64,000 nt of DNA. Source: Haloechinothrix aidingensis. Lineage in GTDB: Bacteria; Actinomycetota; Actinomycetes; Mycobacteriales; Pseudonocardiaceae. Shown here piece after piece: positions 25,217 through 33,890 of the stretch. The stretch is from contig NZ_JACCKD010000006.1 of assembly GCF_013450155.1 (NCBI RefSeq), positions 1-64,000 on the forward strand, given 5' to 3'. The notes beneath the pieces were generated by a model. The model was not told where the DNA came from. It saw only the letters and a list, made by a program, of their open reading frames with translations, and searched no databases. Positions within the stretch are counted from its first letter, which is position 1. Each line of letters starts with the position of its first letter. The position numbers and the translations under genes were made by a program.

Positions 25217-26122
25217 ATGCGTGCCAGCTTCGTGTTCAGTGAGGTCGTCACCGGTCTCCGCCGGAACGTCACGATGACCATCGCGATGATCCTGACCACC
25301 GCGATCTCGCTCGCCATGCTCGGTGGTGGCCTGTTGATCACGCAGACGGTCGATCTCACCAAGGAGCGGTACCTCGACGACATCGAGGTGTCGATCTTCC
25401 TGACCGATGACGTCAGCGCCAACGACGAGAGCTGCACCGAGGACCCCTGTGCCGGGCTGCGGAAGTCGCTCGAGGAGAGCGACGAGGTCGAGACCGTCAT
25501 CTACCAGAGCAGGGACGAGGCCTACGAGAGCTTCCAGCGGATCTTCGAGGAGCAGCCCGAGCTGGTCGAGCTGGCGCGGCCCGAGGCCTTGCCCGCATCG
25601 CTGCGTGTCCGGCTGGTCGACCCGGAGCGTGCCGATGTGATCACCGAGGAGTACGAGGGTGAGGCGGGTATCGCGCAGATCCAGGACCAGGGGGTGTTCC
25701 TGGAACGGCTCATCGACGGGCTGAACAGCTTCCGGAACATCACCCTTGTGGGGTCGTTGGCCCTGCTGGCCGCGGCCCTGCTGCTGATCGCCAACATGGT
25801 GCAGATCTCGGCGTTCACCAGGCGTACCGAGGTCGGGATCATGCGGCTGGTCGGTGCGACCCGGTGGTACACCCAGCTACCGTTCCTGCTCGAGGCCATG
25901 GTCGCCGGGGTGATCGGTGCGATCCTCGCCGCAGGCTCCCTTGTCGGCCTGCAGCTGTTCGTGGTGGACGGGGTGCTGGCCGAGCTTCGCGAGGCCGGCA
26001 TCATCTCGCTGCCGTCCCTGCTGTACACCGTGCTGATCGTGGCGCCGGTGCTGCTGATCAGCGCCATGGTGATCTCGGCGATCACCGGCTACGTCACGCT
26101 GCGCATGTACGTGCGCCACTAG
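25217..26122 (+). CDS. ftsX: Cell division membrane protein FtsX
   Basis: The membrane partner of FtsE (301 residues). It has four membrane segments: one near residues 20-45 ([23 protein letters not shown]), a large extracellular loop of about 120 residues containing a Cys pair (CTEDPC), and three C-terminal segments beginning near residue 175. The loop contacts peptidoglycan hydrolase activators in other actinobacteria. The conserved FtsX signature [18 protein letters not shown] is present in the cytoplasmic linker. Confidence 0.95.
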   Translation: MRASFVFSEVVTGLRRNVTMTIAMILTTAISLAMLGGGLLITQTVDLTKERYLDDIEVSIFLTDDVSANDESCTEDPCAGLRKSLEESDEVETVIYQSRDEAYESFQRIFEEQPELVELARPEALPASLRVRLVDPERADVITEEYEGEAGIAQIQDQGVFLERLIDGLNSFRNITLVGSLALLAAALLLIANMVQISAFTRRTEVGIMRLVGATRWYTQLPFLLEAMVAGVIGAILAAGSLVGLQLFVVDGVLAELREAGIISLPSLLYTVLIVAPVLLISAMVISAITGYVTLRMYVRH

Positions 26123-26198
26123 CGCGAGGTGTACCGGGGTGCCGTCGCCGGCGCCGCGGTGACGAAAATTGCGTGGAGCGTACCCGTAGAGTGGAAGC

Positions 26199-26675
26199 AT
26201 GCCGAAAGAACGTGGTCGCACGATGATCGTGTCGAACAGGCGCGCCAGGCACGACTTCACGATCCTCGACACCTTCGAGGCGGGAATCGTGCTGCGGGGC
26301 ACCGAGGTCAAGAGCCTCCGTGCGGGCAAGGCGTCACTGGCCGAGGCCTTCGCCACGGTCGACGACGGTGAAGTGTGGCTCCGTGGCATGCACATCCCGG
26401 AGTACGAGCAGGGCACGTGGACCAACCACGAGCCGCGGCGGCACCGCAAGCTCTTGCTGCACAGGGATGAGATCGCCAAGCTGATCGGCAAGACCAAGCA
26501 GAGCGGGCTCGCTCTCGTGCCGCTGTCGATGTACTTCTCCGACGGCAAGGCGAAGGTCGAGCTGGCGCTCGCACAGGGTAAGCGTAAGCACGACAAGCGG
26601 CGCGACCTCGCGAAGAAGGACGCGGAGCGAGAGGTCGCCAGGTCGGTCGGCAGGGCAGTCAAGGGCAAGATCTAG
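26199..26675 (+). CDS. smpB: SsrA-binding protein SmpB
   Basis: SmpB binds tmRNA and brings it to stalled ribosomes for trans-translation. The 158-residue protein shows [39 protein letters not shown] and the C-terminal basic tail [19 protein letters not shown], both hallmark regions. Its RNA partner ssrA lies 1 kb downstream on the same strand, separated by an amidohydrolase gene. Confidence 0.97.
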   Translation: MPKERGRTMIVSNRRARHDFTILDTFEAGIVLRGTEVKSLRAGKASLAEAFATVDDGEVWLRGMHIPEYEQGTWTNHEPRRHRKLLLHRDEIAKLIGKTKQSGLALVPLSMYFSDGKAKVELALAQGKRKHDKRRDLAKKDAEREVARSVGRAVKGKI

Positions 26676-26687
26676 GGCTGTCGAACC

Positions 26688-27629
26688 GTGGTGGGCGAAG
26701 CCGGTCCGGCCACCGACGCAGAAGTGGCCTCCTGGGTGAGCTCGCTCGGTGTGCCCGGGCTGGTCGACATACACACGCATTTCCTGCCCGAGCGGGTCAT
26801 GCGCAAGGTGTGGGCGTACTTCGACGGTGCCGCCGAGCACTACGGCACAGCGTGGCCGATCCACTATCGCCTGCCCGAGCGGGAGCGGATCGAGGTGCTG
26901 CGCGCGCTCGGGGTACGGCACTTCGCCCCGCTCGTCTACCCGCACAAGCCCGGTATGGCGGAGTGGCTCACGAGGTGGGCGCGGGAGTTCGGCACGACCG
27001 TCGCCGAGGCCGTGCCGACCGCGACGCTCTACCCGGAGCCGGGCGCCGGTGCGCAGGTGGCCGCGGCGTTACGCGCCGGCGCCCGGTGCTTCAAGGCGCA
27101 TATCCAGGTGGGCGATTACGACCCGCGCTCGGACCTGCTCGATCGGGCATGGGGGTTGCTGGCAGAGGCCGGTGTCCCTGTGGTCGTGCACTGCGGGCAC
27201 GGGCCGATCCCCGGTTCGTATACCGGTGTCGAGGTCTTCGGCGAGGTGCTTCGACGGCATCCGCGCCTGGTCGCCGTGCTCGCGCACGCGGGAATGCCCG
27301 AGTACGAGGACGCGCTGGCCCTGGTGCGCGCGTACCCTCGCGTGTACCTGGACACGACGATGGTGGGAGTGGACTTCACCGAGAGTATGGCCCCGTTGCC
27401 GCGGGACTGGCCCGCCAGGATCGCCGGTTGCGCGGATCGCGTGGTGCTCGGCACGGACTTCCCGAACATTCCCTACCCCTACGCGGCGCAGTTGCGTGCG
27501 ATCGCGGGCTGGGCGGAGCGGCATCCGGGGCTGGGGCGGCGGTTCCTGCGTGCGGTACTGCACGACACGCCCGCTGCGTTGCTCGGCGTGTGTGAAGGTA
27601 CCCCGGTCCCGCGCGGCCGGGAACAATGA
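26688..27629 (+). CDS. Amidohydrolase family (TIM-barrel) metal-dependent hydrolase
   Basis: A 313-residue protein of the amidohydrolase-2 (ACMSD-like) group. LVDIHTHFLP (about residues 25-34) gives the first HxH metal ligands; VVVHCGHGPIPGS and VAVLAHAGMPEYEDAL the later His ligands; and LGTDFPNIPYPY the catalytic Asp. Decarboxylase or hydrolase activity is possible; the substrate is unknown. It starts GTG, 12 bases after the smpB stop, and ends 45 bases before the tmRNA. This places a metabolic gene between two partners of trans-translation, probably cotranscribed with smpB. Confidence 0.85.
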   Translation: MVGEAGPATDAEVASWVSSLGVPGLVDIHTHFLPERVMRKVWAYFDGAAEHYGTAWPIHYRLPERERIEVLRALGVRHFAPLVYPHKPGMAEWLTRWAREFGTTVAEAVPTATLYPEPGAGAQVAAALRAGARCFKAHIQVGDYDPRSDLLDRAWGLLAEAGVPVVVHCGHGPIPGSYTGVEVFGEVLRRHPRLVAVLAHAGMPEYEDALALVRAYPRVYLDTTMVGVDFTESMAPLPRDWPARIAGCADRVVLGTDFPNIPYPYAAQLRAIAGWAERHPGLGRRFLRAVLHDTPAALLGVCEGTPVPRGREQ

Positions 27630-27674
27630 GTTTGCCGCAGGCGTTATGCTGGACGGGCAAACGCCGAGAACGAA

Positions 27675-28051
27675 GGGGGTGAACGGTTTCGACTCTGTTC
27701 GTCGAATCAGGGGAAGCGTGCCGGTGCAGGCGAGAGACCACCGTTAAGCGTCGTCGCACATCAATAAGCGCCAACAAACAAGAAGCGCGCCAGGATCAGT
27801 TCGCGCTCGCTGCGTGAGCTAGTTTGATCCTTGTCGGCCCGGGGATGCCTCCGACCCGGTGGCCGGCATCAGCTAGGAGGACTTACCACTGAGGTTGGTC
27901 GCGGACCTGAGTGGGACATTCTACAGCGACTGGGCCCGTCACACCGGCTTGTTCGCGTGACCGGTGGGGCCGAGTAGAGGCACAGCGAACTGCGCACGGA
28001 GAAGTCCTGGTGAAGCAACAGAGGACCCGGGTTCGATTCCCGGCACCTCCA
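27675..28051 (+). ncRNA. ssrA: Transfer-messenger RNA (tmRNA)
   Basis: Begins GGGGGTGAACGGTTTCGAC, the conserved tmRNA 5' end, and finishes with the tRNA-like T arm GGGTTCGATTCCC and acceptor strand CACCTCC, which pairs with the 5' end. The terminal CCA is not encoded after the discriminator A at 28051. The internal reading frame (27770-27817) encodes the tag ANKQEARQDQFALAA followed by TGA, ending in the ALAA degron recognised by Clp proteases. SmpB is encoded 1 kb upstream. Confidence 0.97.
27770..27817 (+). other. tmRNA tag-peptide reading frame
   Basis: The resume codon is GCC (Ala) and the frame reads ANKQEARQDQFALAA before TGA. The AN... start and ALAA end match the general actinobacterial tag pattern; the middle part differs from those I remember. 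Confidence 0.9.
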
Positions 28052-28068
28052 CAACGAGAACCGTCAGC

Positions 28069-28108
28069 ACAGGTCCGGGCCAGCGGGAAACCGCTGGCCC
28101 GGACCTGT
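28069..28108. terminator. tmRNA terminator with GAAA tetraloop
   Basis: An 18-bp perfect stem (28069-28086 with 28091-28108) closed by a GAAA tetraloop, starting 18 bases after the tmRNA acceptor end. Strong terminator-like structure without a T-run. The remaining stretch to 28323 holds no gene I can support. Confidence 0.8.
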
Positions 28109-28323
28109 GTCGTGCGCCCGGCTGCGGAAAGCCCGTGGACGGCTACCCCGGTGCGCACGGGAGAACGTCGCCGTGCGGTATGTCGCCTCACCTGCGAGGA
28201 TATACACAGGGTATGATCTTCTGACGGATCCGTAATGTGACGTTCCTCGCTCTTTGGCGCAACGAATCGGTAACGGGTGTAGAAAAGATGAGCGCCGATG
28301 GTGACGGATCGGGAGGTGTGTAA

Positions 28324-29229
28324 GTGGCCCAGCGTGAGTCGGACCTGCCTGTCTCGGTCGCCGAGTTGCTGCGCCGGGAAGGCCGACGGGCCGAGCCGGT
28401 CCTGCGGCGCGACCAGACCAGGCGCGGTGGCCCCGCCGCTGTAGCCGCTAGCGTCACCGTGCTGTGCGGCGCGACAGCGATGGGCATGCTCGCCCTCGCA
28501 CCGGAGACGGGGCTGTCGCCCGCGCCGAGCGCGCCGAGTGACTGGGCGCATCCGAACCCGGGTCAGGGTGATCCCGGCTTGCCGACCACCCTGGGTGCCG
28601 CGAGCCACGGCAGCGAGTCGAACGACCCCGGTGCGGGCTCCTCGGTGGCGCTGGGGACCGGCAGTGGCGGTGGTGCCTTCGCTGGGCACGACACCGGCTC
28701 ACTGTCGGGTGTGTTGCCGACCTGGAGCGGCATCACGGGCGAAACCGGCGAAGGGGAGGGCTCCGGCAGCGCCTCGGCCGGTGAGTCCGCGCCCAGTACG
28801 ACACCCACCGGGCAGCGGGAGCGGTCCGGAAGCGGGACGTCGCGCACGAGCGCGCCCGCGTCGAGTACCGCGTCCGCGCCGCAGGAGGGTGCGAGTTCGA
28901 CCGAGCCGTCCGAGTCGTCCGAGCCGTCGGCGGCGCCGTCGAGGTCCCGGACGCGCGGATCCGACGCTCCGCGGTCCTCGCGGCCGCCGGAGCCGAGCGG
29001 GCCGCCGGAGAGCTCGCAGCCGCCACGGTCGTCGCAGCCGCCACGGTCGTCGCAGCCGCCGGAGTCCTCGCAGCCACCGGAGTCGAACGGGCCGCCGCGG
29101 TCGGACAACCCGCCGTCCGAGTCCGGTGCCGCGGAGTCGAGTACGCGTTCGGGCGAGCGTGGTGGGCAGGACAACGCGTCGGACCGGGGTGAGCGCGGCC
29201 GTTCCGGGAGCAACGGCGCGCGTGGCTGA
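28324..29229 (+). CDS. Ser/Pro-rich membrane-anchored hypothetical protein
   Basis: A 301-residue protein with a short basic cytoplasmic N-terminus (SVAELLRREGRRAEP), one membrane segment around residues 38-60 (AAVAASVTVLCGATAMGMLAL), and then a long low-complexity region of Ser, Pro, Gly and charged residues. Between about residues 225 and 262 there are tandem six-residue repeats of the type PP(E/R)SSQ. It looks like a single-pass, wall-spanning or surface protein; similar Ser/Pro-rich proteins occur in Pseudonocardiaceae, but I know no function. GTG start with GGGAGG just upstream. Confidence 0.7.
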   Translation: MAQRESDLPVSVAELLRREGRRAEPVLRRDQTRRGGPAAVAASVTVLCGATAMGMLALAPETGLSPAPSAPSDWAHPNPGQGDPGLPTTLGAASHGSESNDPGAGSSVALGTGSGGGAFAGHDTGSLSGVLPTWSGITGETGEGEGSGSASAGESAPSTTPTGQRERSGSGTSRTSAPASSTASAPQEGASSTEPSESSEPSAAPSRSRTRGSDAPRSSRPPEPSGPPESSQPPRSSQPPRSSQPPESSQPPESNGPPRSDNPPSESGAAESSTRSGERGGQDNASDRGERGRSGSNGARG

Positions 29230-29270
29230 TCCCGGGCGAGCTGTGGTGGGCGACACTTTGGTACATCTCT

Positions 29271-29298
29271 TTGCATGTACCGGCTCATCGATTAGGCT
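29271..29298 (+). promoter_or_regulatory. Promoter of the 6C RNA
   Basis: TTGCAT (29271-29276), a 16-base spacer and TAGGCT (29293-29298) make a sigma-70-type promoter whose predicted start point (about 29304-29306) coincides with the first base of the first 6C RNA hairpin. Confidence 0.6.
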
Positions 29299-29303
29299 GA
29301 ATG

Positions 29304-29385
29304 GTGTCTGCCGGTCCCCCAGCGGCAGACGGTAGCCCCGGGCTCCGGTTTCCCCCCAGGCCGTCGAGCCCGGGGCCTTCACTTT
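29304..29385 (+). ncRNA. 6C RNA
   Basis: Two adjacent hairpins with C-runs in their loops, the defining shape of the actinobacterial 6C RNA. Hairpin 1: GTCTGCCG (29306-29313) with CGGCAGAC (29323-29330), loop containing CCCCC. Hairpin 2: GCCCCGGGCTC (29335-29345) with GAGCCCGGGGC (29366-29376), loop containing CCCCCC. Known 6C RNAs are small trans-acting RNAs that use the C-rich loops to bind G-rich ribosome-binding sites; targets here cannot be told. An 11-base direct repeat (ACTTTCCGGGC) follows at 29382. Confidence 0.85.
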
Positions 29386-29545
29386 CCGGGCACTTTCCGG
29401 GCGTGCTCTCCAGCGGCCGGATGGCGTCCCTGTGCCACTGACGCAGATGCGCCCATCACGGGTTGCCCGACTGTAATGATGGTCACGCGTGCGTGATCCG
29501 CACGGCTGCAATTCCAAGCACGGACAGCCGGAACGAGGAGACCAC

Positions 29546-29761
29546 ATGATGTTGGCACGGCACGTGAGTACCGACGAGGACCATCGCTGGTCCGCGGAAG
29601 GCCGGGAGGTCGAGCGAGCCCGCCAGCAGGATCAGGCGAACAGGGCCGCCATCACGGTGGCCGGGCACTCCGCCGATGCGGTCGAGTGCAGGGAGCTACT
29701 CGAGATGCTCGGACTCGAACCGGAGTCGGTGCGTCCCGACTCGGCGTCCCCGGCCAACTAG
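29546..29761 (+). CDS. Small conserved actinobacterial protein (71 residues)
   Basis: A 71-residue soluble protein beginning MMLARHVSTDEDHRW and ending with HSADAVECRELLEMLGLEPES, a tail I recall from small hypothetical proteins of Pseudonocardiaceae. A good ribosome-binding site (CGAGGAG) precedes ATG at 29546. A 14-base palindrome TCACGC-GT-GCGTGA lies 50-63 bases upstream (29483-29496). The function is unknown. Its stop overlaps the stop of the convergent IclR gene by two bases. Confidence 0.65.
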   Translation: MMLARHVSTDEDHRWSAEGREVERARQQDQANRAAITVAGHSADAVECRELLEMLGLEPESVRPDSASPAN

Positions 29762-30543
29762 CGCTCCCGGCCGCCGAGCCGGCTCGTGAGCTCGTGCGCC
29801 GCGCCGCGTACCGCGGCGGCCAGGGCGGGCCAGGTTTCCGAGCACGCCCGAGTGCCGTCGCACGGGTGGCGGAACGTCATGCCGATCGCGGCGATCGGGT
29901 GCGCGGAATGGTCGAACACCGGGCAGGCCACCGACGCGAAGTCGGTGGTGACGAAGCCGTCCTCGACGGCCCAGCCGGTGCGGCGTTCCGCGGCCAGCCG
30001 TTCGCGCAGCTCGCCGAGGGTGCGCGGACCACGGTTGGTGCGCCGGACGAACGCGTCCCCGTCCGGGAACAGGGCCCGTACCTGGGGGCGGGAGAGGTAC
30101 GCGAGGATGGCGCGTCCGGTCGCGGTCAGGTGCGCCGGAAGCCGCACCCCGACATCGGTGACGACCGTCTCCGGGCGTGTGGGGCGTTCCTTGACCAGGT
30201 AGAGGGACTCGTTGCCGTGCAGCACACCGAGATGCGCGGTGTGCTGCATGCGGTCGACGAGGGTACGCAGGATCGGGCCCGCGAGCCGCTCGAGTGGCTC
30301 GTGGCGCAGGTACGCCGAGCCGAGCTCGAAGGCGGCGATTCCCAGCCCGTAGCGCCGTTCGGCGGGCAGGTGTGTCACGAATCCGGCGCTTTCCAGCTCG
30401 TTCAGCAGGTGATACGTGGTCGAGCGGGGCAGCTGGAGGGTCCTGGCCACGGTCGCCGCCGGGACCGGTCCCGCGTGCGAGGCGAGCAGGCGCAGCACCG
30501 CGAGTCCCCTCCGTAACGCCGGTATCTCCGAACTCGTGCCCAT
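29758..30543 (-). CDS. IclR family regulator of histidine utilisation
   Basis: A 261-residue IclR-type regulator: N-terminal winged helix (ALRRGLAVLRLLASHAGPVPAATVARTLQLPRSTTYHLLNEL, about residues 8-48) and a C-terminal effector domain (HLTATGRAILAYLSRPQVRALFP, GWAVEDGFVTTDFASVACPVFD). It is divergent from hutH across a 91-base gap holding a perfect palindrome, so it very likely controls the hut operon, with urocanate or another intermediate as a reasonable effector guess. IclR proteins can repress or activate. ATG at 30543. Confidence 0.88.
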   Translation of the reverse strand: MGTSSEIPALRRGLAVLRLLASHAGPVPAATVARTLQLPRSTTYHLLNELESAGFVTHLPAERRYGLGIAAFELGSAYLRHEPLERLAGPILRTLVDRMQHTAHLGVLHGNESLYLVKERPTRPETVVTDVGVRLPAHLTATGRAILAYLSRPQVRALFPDGDAFVRRTNRGPRTLGELRERLAAERRTGWAVEDGFVTTDFASVACPVFDHSAHPIAAIGMTFRHPCDGTRACSETWPALAAAVRGAAHELTSRLGGRER

Positions 30544-30562
30544 GATCGCTCGCTCCCGGCCG

Positions 30563-30582
30563 GTGTCTGAAATACCAGACAC
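30563..30582. promoter_or_regulatory. Probable IclR operator between the regulator and hutH
   Basis: A perfect seven-base inverted repeat GTGTCTG-AAATAC-CAGACAC placed 20 bases from the regulator start and 53 bases from hutH, so one site could control both divergent promoters. Confidence 0.65.
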
Positions 30583-30634
30583 TATTCTGCTCGCCGCGGG
30601 TGAGAAGCGGCAACCGGCGAGGTGCAATAGGGGC

Positions 30635-32197
30635 ATGACTGACCCGGTTGCCAGCAGTGAGCCCGCCGTCGTGGTGGGGCCCGAGCCGCTGACCCCGAAG
30701 CAGGTGCATGCGGTCGCACGGCACGGTGCTCCCGTCGAGCTCGCCGACGCCGCGAAACGCCGCATCACCACGGCACGCGAACACGTGGACGGGCTCGCCG
30801 CCGGGCCGCGCCCGGCCTACGGCATCTCGACCGGGTTCGGCGCCCTCGCGGTGCAGTCGATCCCCCAGGACAGGCGCGCCGACCTGCAACGGTCACTGGT
30901 GCGGTCGCACGCGGCCGGAGCAGGGGAACGTGTGGAGGCCGAGGTGGTCCGCGCGATGATGCTGCTGCGGCTGCGGACGATCGCCACCGGGCGGACCGGC
31001 GTCACCCTCGGCACTGCCGAGGCGCTGGCCGGCCTGCTCAACGCGGGGGTGACCCCTGTGGTGCACACCTACGGATCGCTCGGGTGTTCCGGTGATCTGG
31101 CGCCGCTGTCCGCGGTGGCTCTCGCGCTGATCGGCGAGGGCGAGGTGGTCACATCGACCGGCCGTACGGTCCCGGCCGCCGATGCGCTCGCCTCGGCCGG
31201 TATCGCGCCGGTGCGGCTGGCGGAGAAGGAAGGGCTGGCGCTGACCAACGGCACCGAGGGCATGCTCGGCATGCTCGTGCTCGCGCTGGACGATCTCGGG
31301 CGACTGCTCGACATGGCCGACCTGACGGCGGCGATGAGCGTGGAGGCGCTACTGGGCACCGACCGGGTATTCGCGGACGACCTGCAGTTCCTTCGGCCGC
31401 ATCAGGGGCAGGCCGTGTCGGCGGCCCGGATGAGCGCGCTGCTGGCGGGCTCGGCCATCGTCGCGAGCCACCGCGGGGACGACTGCCCGCGCGTGCAGGA
31501 CGCCTACTCCCTGCGGTGCGCCCCGCAGGTGCACGGTGCGGCGCGCGACACCCTCGAGCACGCACGGATGGTCGCGGGCCGCGAGCTCGCCGCTGCCATC
31601 GACAACCCGGTTGTCCTCGACGACGGCAGGGTGGAGTCGAACGGCAACTTCCACGGCGCGCCTCTCGGCTACGTGCTCGACTTCCTTGCCGTGCCCGTCG
31701 CCGACCTCGCGAGCATGGCCGAGCGGCGCACCGACCGGATGCTGGATGTCTCCCGGTCCTCCGGGCTGCCGCCGTTCCTCGCGGACGACCCCGGGGTCGA
31801 CTCGGGCCACATGATCGCGCAGTACACCCAAGCCTCGCTGGTTTCGGAGCTCAAGCGGCTGGCTGTTCCCGCGTCCGTGGACTCCATACCGAGCTCGGCG
31901 ATGCAGGAGGACCACGTGTCGATGGGGTGGTCGGCGGCGCGCAAGCTGCGTACCGCCATCGACGGGTTGACGACGGTGCTGGCCGTCGAGTTCCTCACCG
32001 CGGCACGAGCGTTGGACCTGCGCGCCCCGCTGAGCCCGGCGCCTGCCACCGGGGCGGCGGTCGGTGTGCTGCGCGAGCGGGTTGCCGGTACCGGACCCGA
32101 CAGGCACCTCGCGCCGGAGATCGCGGCGGCGGCCGAGGCCGTGCGCGGCGGTGAGGTGCACGAGGCCGTAGCGCCGTACCTACCGACCGAGTTGTGA
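30635..32197 (+). CDS. hutH: Histidine ammonia-lyase
   Basis: Deaminates histidine to urocanate, the first step of histidine catabolism. The 520-residue protein shows the catalytic Tyr region [11 protein letters not shown] (near residue 63) and [10 protein letters not shown] near residue 151, where Cys-Ser-Gly replaces the more common Ala-Ser-Gly that cyclises into the MIO electrophile. The remaining family motifs ([33 protein letters not shown]-like QEDHVSMGW) are intact. ATG at 30635. It heads a plus-strand operon hutH-hutU-M20 hydrolase-hutF-hutI with very short or overlapping junctions. Confidence 0.96.
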   Translation: MTDPVASSEPAVVVGPEPLTPKQVHAVARHGAPVELADAAKRRITTAREHVDGLAAGPRPAYGISTGFGALAVQSIPQDRRADLQRSLVRSHAAGAGERVEAEVVRAMMLLRLRTIATGRTGVTLGTAEALAGLLNAGVTPVVHTYGSLGCSGDLAPLSAVALALIGEGEVVTSTGRTVPAADALASAGIAPVRLAEKEGLALTNGTEGMLGMLVLALDDLGRLLDMADLTAAMSVEALLGTDRVFADDLQFLRPHQGQAVSAARMSALLAGSAIVASHRGDDCPRVQDAYSLRCAPQVHGAARDTLEHARMVAGRELAAAIDNPVVLDDGRVESNGNFHGAPLGYVLDFLAVPVADLASMAERRTDRMLDVSRSSGLPPFLADDPGVDSGHMIAQYTQASLVSELKRLAVPASVDSIPSSAMQEDHVSMGWSAARKLRTAIDGLTTVLAVEFLTAARALDLRAPLSPAPATGAAVGVLRERVAGTGPDRHLAPEIAAAAEAVRGGEVHEAVAPYLPTEL

Positions 32198-32222
32198 ACG
32201 CGAGCGCGAACGGAGGCCGCAC

Positions 32223-33890
32223 GTGACCGAGAGCCGTACGGTACGGGCAGCGCGGGGCAGCACGCTGACCGCACGGAACTGGCAGTCCGAGGCCGCCCTG
32301 CGGATGCTGCACAACAACCTCGACCCCGAGGTGGCCGAACGTCCCGAGGATCTCGTGGTCTACGGCGGGACAGGGAAGGCGGCACGGGACTGGGCGAGTT
32401 TCGACGCGATCAGCGCCTACCTCACCGGGTTGGAGGACGACGAGACGCTGCTTGTGCAGTCCGGCAAGCCGGTCGGCATGCTGCGCACGCACGAGTGGGC
32501 ACCGCGGGTGCTGATAGCCAACTCGAACCTGGTACCCGACTGGGCCGGTTGGGAGGAGTTCCGGCGGCTGGAGGCCCTCGGCCTGACCATGTACGGGCAG
32601 ATGACCGCCGGATCCTGGATCTACATCGGTACCCAGGGGATCCTGCAGGGTACTTACGAGACGTTCGCGGCGGTCGCCGAGAAGCGGTTCGGCGGGTCGC
32701 TGGCCGGGACCCTGACCCTCACGGCCGGGCTCGGCGGCATGGGTGGTGCCCAGCCGCTCGCGGTCACCATGAACGGGGGAGTGGCGCTGGTCGTGGAGTG
32801 CGACGCTGCGCGGGCGCGGCGCAGGCTCGACACGGGCTACCTCGACCGGCTCGCCACCGACCTCGACGACGCCGTGCGCCGCGTCGACCAGGCACGGCGG
32901 GCCCGGCAGGCACTGTCGGTCGGTGTGCTCGGCAACGCGGCCGAGGTGGTGCCGGAGCTGCTCAGGAGGGGAGTGGAGGTGGACATCGTCACCGATCAGA
33001 CCTCGGCACACGATCCACTCGCCTACCTGCCTGCTGGGGTCGACGTGGCCGAGTGGGCGGGCTACGCGCGCGCCAAACCGGAGGAGTTCACCGAGCGGGC
33101 CCGCGAGTCGATGGCCGCGCACGTGGCAGGCATGGTCGGCTTCCTGGACGGCGGAGCCGAGGTATTCGACTACGGCAACTCGCTGCGCGGCGAGGCCCAG
33201 CTCGGTGGTTTCGATCGCGCGTTCGCCTACCCCGGGTTCGTGCCCGCGTACCTGCGCCCGCTGTTCTGCGAGGGCAAGGGGCCGTTCCGCTGGGTCGCGC
33301 TGTCCGGCGACCCAGCCGACATCGCCGCGACGGACCGGGCGGTGCTCGAGCTCTTCGGCGACCAGCCCGCGTTGGCCCGGTGGCTCGCGATGGCCGGTGA
33401 GCGCGTCGCGTTCCAGGGACTTCCCGCACGGATCTGCTGGTTGGGCTACGGCGAGCGGCACCGTGCCGGATTGCGGTTCAACGAGATGGTCGCCTCGGGG
33501 GAACTGTCGGCCCCGGTCGCCATCGGCCGCGACCACCTCGACTGCGGATCGGTCGCATCGCCGTACCGCGAGACGGAGGGCATGGCGGACGGTTCCGATG
33601 CGATCGCGGACTGGCCGTTGCTCAACGCGCTAGTCAACACGGCGTCCGGGGCGAGCTGGGTGTCCCTGCATCACGGCGGTGGCGTCGGGATGGGGCGATC
33701 GATCCATGCCGGGCAGGTCTGTGTGGCGGACGGCAGCGAGCTCGCCGCGCGCAAGCTGGAACGCGTGCTGTCGAACGATCCCGGCATGGGCGTGATCCGG
33801 CACTGCGACGCCGGATACGAGCTCGCCGACCGCACAGCTGCCGAGCGCGGTGTCCGTATCCCGATGCGAGGCGACCATGCCGCCGGGTAG
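32223..33890 (+). CDS. hutU: Urocanate hydratase
   Basis: Converts urocanate to imidazolone propionate using tightly bound NAD+. The 555-residue protein shows [17 protein letters not shown] near residue 48, the Rossmann region [19 protein letters not shown], the catalytic Cys region [18 protein letters not shown] and the C-terminal [23 protein letters not shown] at 32223 has GGAGG six bases before. The stop codon abuts a palindromic repeat element (33890-33944), and the next gene starts inside its last codons. Confidence 0.97.
   Translation: MTESRTVRAARGSTLTARNWQSEAALRMLHNNLDPEVAERPEDLVVYGGTGKAARDWASFDAISAYLTGLEDDETLLVQSGKPVGMLRTHEWAPRVLIANSNLVPDWAGWEEFRRLEALGLTMYGQMTAGSWIYIGTQGILQGTYETFAAVAEKRFGGSLAGTLTLTAGLGGMGGAQPLAVTMNGGVALVVECDAARARRRLDTGYLDRLATDLDDAVRRVDQARRARQALSVGVLGNAAEVVPELLRRGVEVDIVTDQTSAHDPLAYLPAGVDVAEWAGYARAKPEEFTERARESMAAHVAGMVGFLDGGAEVFDYGNSLRGEAQLGGFDRAFAYPGFVPAYLRPLFCEGKGPFRWVALSGDPADIAATDRAVLELFGDQPALARWLAMAGERVAFQGLPARICWLGYGERHRAGLRFNEMVASGELSAPVAIGRDHLDCGSVASPYRETEGMADGSDAIADWPLLNALVNTASGASWVSLHHGGGVGMGRSIHAGQVCVADGSELAARKLERVLSNDPGMGVIRHCDAGYELADRTAAERGVRIPMRGDHAAG

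Noticed and set aside
27601-27660. Promoter of ssrA at TATGCT (27645-27650)
   Set aside because: A -10-like box fits but no acceptable -35 at 16-18 bases could be found, so it was not listed.
28109-28323. Possible remnant of a small zinc-finger gene after tmRNA (CRAPGCGKP-like translation)
   Set aside because: Only a few residues look familiar; there is no start or ribosome-binding site and the frame continues from inside the tmRNA.
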